Shown in pieces: positions 1 through 6,017 of a stretch of DNA of 7,289 nt. Made by a program: the position numbers and the translations under genes. Each line of letters starts with the position of its first letter. Positions within the stretch are counted from its first letter, which is position 1. The notes beneath the pieces are model-generated. The model worked only from the letters and a program-made list of their open reading frames with translations. It was not told the DNA's origin and ran no database searches. The DNA is from an uncultured Phascolarctobacterium sp. (GTDB lineage: Bacteria > Bacillota > Negativicutes > Acidaminococcales > Acidaminococcaceae): positions 1-7,289 of the forward strand of contig URVO01000071.1 of the NCBI GenBank assembly GCA_900551335.1, written 5' to 3'.

Positions 1-2495
1 CAAAGCTAGAGTTTGACAGCGTTGAAGAGCATTTACAACGCTTAGGCAGGGAGCTGCAGTTTTTGAACGCTTGCCTTAGGGAAACGAAGCTGCTGGCGGA
101 AAATCTGGAGCATGGCAAATTTACGGGAAATATACCAGCGCGTGCAGATAATCCGTTTATTGGGCCTTATAAAAAATTGCAGGCAAATCTACAGCAGCTG
201 GTCTTGACGGCGCAGAGTGCTGTCAAGGGCGAAAAGGAATGCTCTATTGACTGCATGGGCGAATGGTCGCAGCCCTTTAATGAGCTGTTCCGTCAGCTGC
301 AGGAGCAGCGTACTCGTCTGGAAACGAGTGCGCATACGGATGCGCTGACAGGTGTGGGCAATAGGCTTTATTTTGACTTGCAGGTGAAAAAGCTGTGGCT
401 GCAGCAGACTCCATGCACTGTTGCCTTTATCGATATGGATGAGCTGAAGTATTGTAATGATAATTTTGGTCATACTGAGGGCGATTTTTATATTATCTGC
501 GTCAGCAATCTGCTGCAGGAGCTGTGCGGCGAGCAGGAGCAGGTTTTCCGCATTGGCGGTGACGAGTTTGTTATTTTGTCGCTGACGGCAAGCGCGGAGG
601 AGCTGCGCAAGCGCTTGGAGGAGGCGCACGAGCATTTCAAGGCGAAGATGGAAAAGCTGGTGGACTATCCCTGTGATTTCAGCTTTGGCTGCACGCAGGC
701 TGCTTCTATGGATGAGCAGGCGTACAATAATCTGCTGCTGACAGCTGACCAGAAGATGTACGAATATAAGCTGAACAAGAAAAGAAACGTCTGGGGACAG
801 GGGAAGGATACGCCGTCAGAGAGCGTTTTGGATATACATTATGGCTTGGAAAGCCGTATTTTTGAGGCGCTTAGCAGGACGATGAGCAATCGTTATATTT
901 ATGTCTGCAATATGCGCACGAATATGTCGCGCTGGTCTGCGAATGCTGTGAAGGAGTTCGACCTGCCCGGGGAGTATATGCTCGATGCAGGCAGTATCTG
1001 GATGGAGCATGTGCATCCTGATGACAGGGAAGGCTATATAAGCGATATCGGCGCCATCATGAGCGGCAAAAAGGCCTATCATAGAATGCAGTACAGAGCG
1101 CGTAATGCGAAGGGCTATTATGTAATGTGCAGCTGCGACGGCTATGTGCTCAAGGGCAAGGGCGACGAGCCGGATATTTTCGTGGGCACGATTACTAACC
1201 ATGGCGCGATTGATACGATTGACCCGATAACAAATCTTGGCAATACGTTCAAGTTTTTTGAGTATATTACCGAAAAGCAGAAGAAGCATGAGCCGGTGGA
1301 TATTTTTGTCGTCGGCATCAGTGAGTTCCACGTTATCAACGACATCTATGGCTATGAGGCAGGCAACCTCGTGCTGCATAATTTTGCGCAGCAGGTGCTG
1401 GAGCTGCTGGACGAGGAGACAAAGTTCTTCCGCCTGAACGGCGTGAAGTTTGCTATTGTTATGCACAGCGCGACGCATGAGGAGATTCAAAAGCTTTATG
1501 AGCAGCTGAAGAAGATTGTCAATAAGCAGCTTTATCTGGGTAAGAATCAGGCGAAGCTGTACTTTGGTGCGGCGGCGGTGCATCATGAAAATGATACGGA
1601 GGCCATTACGCCGCTGCTTTCAGAGCTGGATTATTATATCCGTATGTCCAAATATGAGAATAACGGCGAGCTTGTCTATGTCAATGAGGAATATAACCAG
1701 CGTGCTAAACGCCGCCTTGCCATTTTGCGTGATGTGAAGGCGAGCGTATTGAACAACTGTGAGGGCTTTTACCTGCAATATCAGCCGCAGACTAATGCGG
1801 AGGGCAGGGTTGTCGGCGCGGAGGCGCTTTTGCGTTATAAGAATGTGACGTGGGGCGCGGTGCCGCCGCTGGAATATATTTCGCATCTGGAGGGCGATAT
1901 TTATTTCTATGACCTTGGCTTGTGGATTTTGCGCAAAGCGTTGAGCGAGGGCGCGAAGCTTTTGCGTAAGCATCCCGATTTCTGCTTGAGCGTCAATGTT
2001 TCGTATAAGCAGCTGGAGCGCGACAGCTTCCCTGATGATGTTATGGATATTTTGGCGAAGAGCGGCTTCCCGGCGGAAAATTTGATTCTGGAATTTACGG
2101 AGCATTGCCGCACGCTCAACGTCAGCCGTCTGAAAAAGCTGGTGGCTGTTTTCCATTCGCATGGAATCCGTGTTTCTGCGGACGATTTTGGTACAGGTCA
2201 TGCTACGCTGATGCTTTTGCGTGATTTGTCTTTTGATACGGTTAAGCTGGACCAGAGCTTTACGCGCGGCATTATCGAGCATGAGGTGGACAGTATTGTA
2301 GTCGAAACGATTATGAATTGTGCACATAAGCTGAAGATGCGCGTCTGCATGGAAGGCATTGAAACAGAGAAGCTGCTGGAGAAGGCGCACGCTTTGGGCG
2401 CAGATTATTATCAGGGCTATTTGATTGCCAAGCCCTTAGACTTTGGCGATTTGTGCGATTTTGTCGACAAGCATAATAAAAGAGTTGAAGCATAA
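1..2495 (+). CDS. Bifunctional-type c-di-GMP protein: HAMP-like, GGDEF, PAS, degenerate GGDEF, EAL (5' end outside window)
   Basis: Predicted to make and/or degrade cyclic di-GMP. The frame is open from base 3 to the TAA at 2493-2495. A TTG at 63 could be read as a start, but the helical sequence continues upstream without a break, so I treat the gene as 5'-truncated. Residues below are counted from that TTG. Residues 1-85 form a HAMP-like helical region. GGDEF 1 (about 88-245) looks active: D124, D126, K129, N132, D133 and an exact GGDEF at 165-169. Its RxxD inhibitory site is absent. A PAS domain (about 262-380) has the RWS and HPDDR signatures. GGDEF 2 (about 385-545) is degenerate: NGVKF at 459-463, with G418 in place of the metal-binding Asp. 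The EAL domain (about 570-800) keeps E587, N645, E677, D707/D708, K728, D730, E764, E767 and Q784, so phosphodiesterase activity is likely. Whether a membrane or sensor domain precedes it cannot be seen. Confidence 0.95.
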   Translation, partial: KLEFDSVEEHLQRLGRELQFLNACLRETKLLAENLEHGKFTGNIPARADNPFIGPYKKLQANLQQLVLTAQSAVKGEKECSIDCMGEWSQPFNELFRQLQEQRTRLETSAHTDALTGVGNRLYFDLQVKKLWLQQTPCTVAFIDMDELKYCNDNFGHTEGDFYIICVSNLLQELCGEQEQVFRIGGDEFVILSLTASAEELRKRLEEAHEHFKAKMEKLVDYPCDFSFGCTQAASMDEQAYNNLLLTADQKMYEYKLNKKRNVWGQGKDTPSESVLDIHYGLESRIFEALSRTMSNRYIYVCNMRTNMSRWSANAVKEFDLPGEYMLDAGSIWMEHVHPDDREGYISDIGAIMSGKKAYHRMQYRARNAKGYYVMCSCDGYVLKGKGDEPDIFVGTITNHGAIDTIDPITNLGNTFKFFEYITEKQKKHEPVDIFVVGISEFHVINDIYGYEAGNLVLHNFAQQVLELLDEETKFFRLNGVKFAIVMHSATHEEIQKLYEQLKKIVNKQLYLGKNQAKLYFGAAAVHHENDTEAITPLLSELDYYIRMSKYENNGELVYVNEEYNQRAKRRLAILRDVKASVLNNCEGFYLQYQPQTNAEGRVVGAEALLRYKNVTWGAVPPLEYISHLEGDIYFYDLGLWILRKALSEGAKLLRKHPDFCLSVNVSYKQLERDSFPDDVMDILAKSGFPAENLILEFTEHCRTLNVSRLKKLVAVFHSHGIRVSADDFGTGHATLMLLRDLSFDTVKLDQSFTRGIIEHEVDSIVVETIMNCAHKLKMRVCMEGIETEKLLEKAHALGADYYQGYLIAKPLDFGDLCDFVDKHNKRVEA

Positions 2496-2499
2496 GAAA

Positions 2500-2536
2500 A
2501 GAGGTCACTGCATGGGGCAGTGACCTCTGATTTTTT
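2500..2536. terminator. Bidirectional intrinsic terminator between convergent genes
   Basis: A perfect 12-bp inverted repeat (2500-2511 with 2517-2528) encloses a 5-base loop. It is followed by GA and six T on the plus strand (2531-2536). On the minus strand the hairpin is followed by TTTT, from the A-run at 2497-2500. It lies between the stop of the c-di-GMP gene (2495) and the stop of the peptidase gene (2541), so it can end both converging transcripts. Confidence 0.93.
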
Positions 2537-2540
2537 ATAT

Positions 2541-3290
2541 TTATTTAGGTTTGGCAGTCAGCCATTGACGCTGTTGCTCGCTTCTGGGGTAAAGCTGGTG
2601 GTCAAACCACATGTAAAAGAAGCGTTCAGCCGGTACAATGCCATAGCCGTCCTGCAGGTGGTCTGTCGTGTCGAAGGGGTCTGCCATAATCAGCACGTCG
2701 TCGCCCATGTGCTCTGTGCCCATGGTGTCATAGCCGATGATGACACGCCAATGTCCGCCCCAGTCGACGTTTTCCACCATGATGGGCGTGTTATTTTTCA
2801 GGTTGCTCTCGACAAATTTGAGGAAGTCCTCATAGGTATCGGGAGTTTTGTCTTTGACGGAGGAATGTACCTCCCAGCCAAGCTTGTCAAAATAGTTTAC
2901 CATGCCCTTGGTGTTGGTGCCGACGGTGCTGCTGGTTGACATAATCTTACCTACAGCAAGCTCATCGTCGATGATGTCGCCCTTGTAATATTTTACGACC
3001 ATGTTGGCGGCAGCAGGTCCGCAGGTGTAGGGGGTTATCTGCTGCGTGGTGGAGAACTTGGGCAGCAGCGTGAGGTGCTCGTTGGACTGCATGTTGTAGA
3101 AGTCGGGATGCGCATAGTAGGGCGAATCCTTGATGTCATGCTTGCCGACGAACTGCGCTGCGCCGCCGACCTCCTGCTCTGCATTGGCAGCGTTGGCGAC
3201 GGGGGCGTTAGATTGGTTCAGCAGATAGTTTGTACCGCCGAGAATGACGAGGGCACAGAGGCCTGCGAGTAATGTTTTTTTCATGTCCAT
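2541..3290 (-). CDS. Exported C39-like cysteine peptidase
   Basis: A 249-residue protein with a papain-like C39 fold (Peptidase_C39_2 type). Residues 4-5 are KK, followed by a hydrophobic stretch at about 6-24. Two AxA-type sites (32-34 and 35-37) could be signal peptidase cleavage points, so it is probably secreted or membrane-anchored. The Cys before CGP is not in a proper lipobox context. Likely catalytic residues are C90 in YTCGPAAANM, H180 in GGHWRVIIGYD and D204 in ADPFD; Q84 fits the oxyanion-hole Gln. No ABC transporter or bacteriocin gene is nearby, so a bacteriocin-leader peptidase role is not supported, and the substrate is unknown. The ATG at 3290 is chosen because AAGGAG lies 7 bases upstream and the signal peptide starts there; upstream in-frame starts would run deep into cca. 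The gap to the cca stop is 4 bases, which suggests translational coupling. Confidence 0.9.
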   Translation of the reverse strand: MDMKKTLLAGLCALVILGGTNYLLNQSNAPVANAANAEQEVGGAAQFVGKHDIKDSPYYAHPDFYNMQSNEHLTLLPKFSTTQQITPYTCGPAAANMVVKYYKGDIIDDELAVGKIMSTSSTVGTNTKGMVNYFDKLGWEVHSSVKDKTPDTYEDFLKFVESNLKNNTPIMVENVDWGGHWRVIIGYDTMGTEHMGDDVLIMADPFDTTDHLQDGYGIVPAERFFYMWFDHQLYPRSEQQRQWLTAKPK

Positions 3291-3294
3291 AGTG

Positions 3295-4812
3295 TTACTC
3301 CTTTTCTTGATGTCGTTTGATATATTTTTTGACAGCGGCAAGCAGGGCTTCCTGCTCATTGGGCAGGTTGCCGGATTGTACACGGTCTAAAAGATAAGCA
3401 AGGGTGTCCTTGATTTTTGCCTGCGGAATAAGCGACAGCAGCTCGCGGCCGCTGATGGCAAGGTCCTTCGTGCAGACCGGCATTTTGGTGCGTGCCAGCT
3501 CGGTGACCTGTCTGCCAAGCTCGCGGCCATCGGCCATGAGCTGCGCATTTTCGTGTGCGTGCGTAGCGCCCATGTCAGCGAGAAAGACCTCGACGAGCAG
3601 CTCATAGGCCTGCGCGAGCTCCTGCTCGTTCCTGAAGCCTGCGCTGGTCGCTTCGCTGCGCACCCAGCGCAGCAGTGTGCGCTCCTTTGTCCAGAGCATG
3701 GGCGCGAAGCGCATATGCTGGGCGACGAGCCAGACTATAAGATGGACGAAGTCCTTCGGATAGCGCAGGCGCGTTAAGATGGCCTTGGCCATGACGGCGC
3801 TTTCTGCCTCATGTCCGGGGTCGCTGGGCTGACCTTCCTTGTTCAGCCTGCGGATATTGGGCAGGCCTTTGCCGAGGTCGTGCAGCACGAGCGCCCAGCG
3901 GATGGCCAGCTCACGCGGACTGTTATCAATGGCCAGCAGCGTATGCTCCCACGTATCGTAGAGGTGGAAGCGCGGGTTCTGCGGCAGGCCGACGAGGTGT
4001 GCTGCTTCGGGAAGCAGGGGGACGCTTGTATCCTGTCCCCTGTCGCGCACGCGGCAGCTGCAGCCGAGAATGCCTGTGGCCATCATCAGCATGAGGCCAT
4101 GACCGGCGTGCTTGCTGAGCAGCAGCCTTTCGATTTCCTTGCGCACGCGCTCGAGCGACAGGCCGCTGATGCGTTCTATGGGGAAGCGGTAATTATGCGG
4201 CAGGTAGTAGGGCGTGCTCTGCTGACCGAAGGGAGGCAGAGTTGCGGAGCCATCCTGCACATAGGTGAAGCCTAGCTGCGCTACGAAGCGGCAGGCGCGC
4301 AGCATGCGCAGAGCGTCCTCGTGATAGCGCTGCTCTGCCTTGCCGACGGTGCGCAGAATTTTGCTTTTCAAGTCCTGCTGACCGCCGAAGTAATCGTAAA
4401 GCGTGCCGTCCGCCGCCAGCGCCATGGCGTTGACGGTGAAATCACGGCGGCTTAAATCATCGCGCAGCCTGGTGCAGTACCACGTTGCCTCAGGACGGTG
4501 CATATCGCTGTCGCCGTAGCGCTCGCCGCGGAAGGTTGTGACCTCTGTAGGTATGCCGTCGATGACGATGATTACGCAGCCAAAGTTGTGCCCCAGCTTG
4601 TCGACTGTCTGCCAATGATACTTTTGGCAGAGGGCAAGCACCTGCTCCGGATGAGCGTTGGTCGTGATATCGTAATCGTCAGGCGTAAGGCCGAGCAAAA
4701 GGTCACGCACGGCACCGCCGACGAGATAGGCCTTATAGCCTGCACTGTTGAGGGCAGATAAGATACTTTTGGTGTACCCAGGCAGGCTGCTTATAATATT
4801 TTCTAGTTTCAT
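3295..4812 (-). CDS. cca: CCA-adding-type tRNA nucleotidyltransferase with C-terminal HD domain
   Basis: A class II tRNA nucleotidyltransferase, which adds or repairs the 3'-terminal CCA of tRNAs in the cytoplasm. Length 505 residues. Visible motifs in order: VGGAVRDLLLG (31-41), the catalytic DYD at 46-48, RRDFTVNAMA (122-131) and EDALRMLRA (165-173). An HD region follows, with H290 (TWEH), H311-D312 (HDLGKG) and H334 (PGHE). HD domains on such enzymes can carry phosphohydrolase activity. Compared with shorter Bacillus-type enzymes it has the extra HD module and an unusual proline/tyrosine-rich stretch at about 183-212 between the head and the helical neck. The start ATG at 4812 has GAGGAG 8 bases upstream. 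It sits second in a three-gene unit, 45 bases after the acetyltransferase stop. CCA-adding, A-adding and poly(A)-polymerase roles cannot be separated from this sequence alone; CCA-adding is the default. Confidence 0.95.
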   Translation of the reverse strand: MKLENIISSLPGYTKSILSALNSAGYKAYLVGGAVRDLLLGLTPDDYDITTNAHPEQVLALCQKYHWQTVDKLGHNFGCVIIVIDGIPTEVTTFRGERYGDSDMHRPEATWYCTRLRDDLSRRDFTVNAMALAADGTLYDYFGGQQDLKSKILRTVGKAEQRYHEDALRMLRACRFVAQLGFTYVQDGSATLPPFGQQSTPYYLPHNYRFPIERISGLSLERVRKEIERLLLSKHAGHGLMLMMATGILGCSCRVRDRGQDTSVPLLPEAAHLVGLPQNPRFHLYDTWEHTLLAIDNSPRELAIRWALVLHDLGKGLPNIRRLNKEGQPSDPGHEAESAVMAKAILTRLRYPKDFVHLIVWLVAQHMRFAPMLWTKERTLLRWVRSEATSAGFRNEQELAQAYELLVEVFLADMGATHAHENAQLMADGRELGRQVTELARTKMPVCTKDLAISGRELLSLIPQAKIKDTLAYLLDRVQSGNLPNEQEALLAAVKKYIKRHQEKE

Positions 4813-4857
4813 AGTCGCATCTCCTCGAGCAGAAATATCTTATCCGCAAAATGAGTA

Positions 4858-5757
4858 TTAATACTCGATGCCGTCGTCCCTGAGCCTGTATTCTACATTG
4901 ATGCCGAAGTATTCCCAAAGGATTTCCTTGAGCTCAGCGCCGTTATGGATTTTATAACGGTATTTGACGCGGCCGCCAAGATAAAATTTTAAAAAGTTGC
5001 CGCGAATCGTGATGTTGCAGTCCTCGCGGAAGATAGACAGCTTTTTGGTGTTGATGAACGGCGAATCGGGGTGAGCATCGCACCAGAAGCTGGGCGTGAT
5101 GAAGTCCTTGTCAATCTGCGGCTCTTCGGTGAAGCCGAACAAGCGCTTCCATGGCTTGCCGCGCTCCTTTTGCCATAAAAGCCAGCCCCAGAAATCGTTG
5201 CGTGTGAATTTATATTGGCTGATGCTGTCGCTTTGAATCAGGCCTTCGGTGAGCTCCAGCGGAATGCGCGGGCTTTCGCTGTTGACGCCGACGTCAGTGA
5301 TATAGCGCTTGCCGTCGATGGTTACACACATCACGCGGTGACGGCGCAGCTGGTAGGTGTCGAGCTTGTCGATATAGCGGGCAGCGAAGCTCATCACATC
5401 GAAGCCGATGCTTTCGAGCAGCCAGTTGAACAGACCGTTGAGCTCGAAGCAGATGCCGCCACGGTTGTGCATGATGACCTTCTCGAACATATCCTGACGC
5501 TTGAGCGAGGTGATTTTGCCGTTCATGCAGTCAAAATTTTCGTAGGGAACAAATTTTAAGTGGGCGTCCTGTAATTTTGTCAGGCTCGCCAGGTCGGGCT
5601 GTGGCTCGAAGCCGCTTAGCCGCAGCTTTTGCAGATATTGCTCGAGCTGCCGTTTTTTCATCGGCTTGCCGTTAAATTGTGCGTAGTTAAGCAAGGGTTT
5701 CATCTCCATCATAAACATAATTGCCGGCACAGGGCAGCCAGGCCGCCGCAATGCCAT
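4858..5757 (-). CDS. Arylamine N-acetyltransferase family protein
   Basis: A NAT-family enzyme, expected to transfer an acetyl (or other acyl) group from CoA to an amine through a Cys thioester. Counting from the ATG at 5757 (299 residues), the triad is C103 in RGGICFELN, H140 in RRHRVM and D155 in ITDVGVN. The spacings (37 and 15) match the family, and PYENFD (71-76) matches the usual IPFENLD. The family's DVGFG is DVGVN here, which may alter the acceptor or CoA pocket. The start is uncertain: AGGAG at 5761-5765 is only 3 bases from the ATG at 5757 but 9 bases from an in-frame TTG at 5748. Family similarity begins near MKKRQLEQYL (ATG at 5661), which has no good ribosome site. About 30 N-terminal residues may therefore be an extension. 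It is the first gene of the minus-strand unit with cca and the peptidase; natural substrate unknown. Confidence 0.9.
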   Translation of the reverse strand: MALRRPGCPVPAIMFMMEMKPLLNYAQFNGKPMKKRQLEQYLQKLRLSGFEPQPDLASLTKLQDAHLKFVPYENFDCMNGKITSLKRQDMFEKVIMHNRGGICFELNGLFNWLLESIGFDVMSFAARYIDKLDTYQLRRHRVMCVTIDGKRYITDVGVNSESPRIPLELTEGLIQSDSISQYKFTRNDFWGWLLWQKERGKPWKRLFGFTEEPQIDKDFITPSFWCDAHPDSPFINTKKLSIFREDCNITIRGNFLKFYLGGRVKYRYKIHNGAELKEILWEYFGINVEYRLRDDGIEY

Positions 5758-5760
5758 ATT

Positions 5761-5765
5761 CTCCT
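5761..5765 (-). promoter_or_regulatory. Shine-Dalgarno site of the acetyltransferase gene; leaves the start codon open
   Basis: AGGAG reads on the minus strand here. The distance to the ATG at 5757 is 3 bases, short for a working start. The distance to the in-frame TTG at 5748 is 9 bases, which is normal. No downstream ATG (5718, 5712, 5709, 5703 or 5661) has a comparable site at a useful distance. Confidence 0.6.
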
Positions 5766-5781
5766 AATTATATTATACAGC

Positions 5782-5810
5782 ATTGTAGCATTTATTGCAG
5801 AAAAAATAAA
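5782..5810 (-). promoter_or_regulatory. Candidate promoter for the acetyltransferase-cca-peptidase unit
   Basis: On the minus strand an extended -10, TGCTACAAT (5790-5782), lies 17 bases after a weak -35-like TTTATT (5810-5805). Transcription would begin near 5775 and leave a short leader containing the AGGAG. Two overlapping perfect TATAAT boxes (5777-5772 and 5772-5767) sit just downstream. They have poor -35 partners and would place the start on the ribosome site, so I favour the upstream box. This is pattern matching only. Confidence 0.4.
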
Positions 5811-5839
5811 CTGCGGCTGCTGTAAAAAAGGCTCTGCTT

Positions 5840-5869
5840 TTGTTAAGATATTACAGTTTTTGCTACAAA
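5840..5869 (+). promoter_or_regulatory. Candidate sigma-A promoter for hpf
   Basis: TTGTTA (5840-5845) is followed after 18 bases by TACAAA (5864-5869), preceded by TGC, which makes an extended -10. Transcription would start near 5876 and give a leader of about 140 bases. The hexamers are imperfect. Confidence 0.3.
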
Positions 5870-5901
5870 TTGCAACAAAAGTATGAAATGTGCAAAGTAT
5901 A

Positions 5902-5930
5902 GCAGGAGTTTTCGCCTCTATAGCGAAATA
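5902..5930 (+). promoter_or_regulatory. Candidate sigma-H-type promoter for hpf
   Basis: GCAGGAGTT (5902-5910) matches the Bacillus sigma-H -35 consensus RNAGGAWWW at 8 of 9 positions. After 11 bases, AGCGAAATA (5922-5930) matches RNNGAATWW at 8 of 9. The 11-base spacing is right for that sigma factor. The B. subtilis hpf (yvyD) gene is known to use sigma-H and sigma-B, so the location makes sense. It would place the RNA start near 5935, just before the hairpin at 5939. Consensus match only. Confidence 0.35.
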
Positions 5931-5938
5931 TAGAAGCA

Positions 5939-5960
5939 AAGAGATAAAGCCCAATCTCTT
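5939..5960 (+). promoter_or_regulatory. Hairpin in the hpf leader
   Basis: A perfect 7-bp inverted repeat, AAGAGAT (5939-5945) with ATCTCTT (5954-5960), encloses an 8-base loop. It lies 57 bases before the hpf start and has no T-tract, so it is not a terminator. It would sit near the 5' end of an RNA started at the sigma-H-like site. Its role is unknown. Confidence 0.35.
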
Positions 5961-6002
5961 AAGATAAAAAAGGTAGCACTGAAGTAATTTGGTGACATAC
6001 CG

Positions 6003-6009
6003 AAGGAGG
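6003..6009 (+). promoter_or_regulatory. Strong Shine-Dalgarno site of hpf
   Basis: AAGGAGG lies 8 bases before the ATG at 6018. It is the strongest ribosome binding site in the window and fits a protein made in large amounts when growth slows. Confidence 0.85.
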
Positions 6010-6017
6010 CATTTATT

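Larger units (their letters stand above)
5758..6017. other. Divergent intergenic region between the acetyltransferase gene and hpf
   Basis: This is 260 bases of AT-rich DNA with no convincing coding frame. It carries candidate promoters for both directions (5782-5810 minus; 5840-5869 and 5902-5930 plus). It also has a leader hairpin (5939-5960) and several short inverted repeats: CTGTAA at 5820-5825 with its complement at 5851-5856, and TTGTAGCA at 5783-5790 with its complement at 5861-5868. There is also a near-perfect 9-base tandem repeat, TTGCTACAA then TTGCAACAA (5860-5868 and 5870-5878). Confidence 0.6.

Noticed and set aside
816..2390. Long open frames on the minus strand opposite the c-di-GMP gene (for example 816-1586 and 1620-2390)
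   Set aside because: They lie antisense to a well-supported gene, show Arg/Leu/His-rich low-quality protein with no recognisable domain, and have no ribosome sites I could recognise. They are by-products of codon bias.
2541..3290. C39 peptidase as part of a bacteriocin processing and export locus
   Set aside because: No ABC transporter, precursor peptide with a double-glycine leader, or immunity gene is nearby. The protein is a stand-alone exported peptidase.
3291..3383. Longer peptidase start at 3383
   Set aside because: It would overlap the end of cca by 89 bases and put 31 residues before an obvious signal peptide. The ATG at 3290 has AAGGAG 7 bases upstream.
4017..4040. Inverted repeat GGGGAC / GTCCCC (and a nearby CTGCTT / AAGCAG pair) inside cca
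   Set aside because: Short stems inside coding sequence without a T-tract or regulatory position; likely chance in G+C-rich DNA.
3811..4275. Plus-strand open frame opposite cca
   Set aside because: It lies wholly antisense to conserved cca motifs, its protein has no family resemblance, and the frame is explained by the G+C-rich third positions of cca.
5812..5856. Possible riboswitch or attenuator in the hpf upstream region (CTGTAA/TTACAG pair)
   Set aside because: Only a 6-bp stem with a 25-base loop and no known aptamer core or terminator alternative. It is too weak to call.
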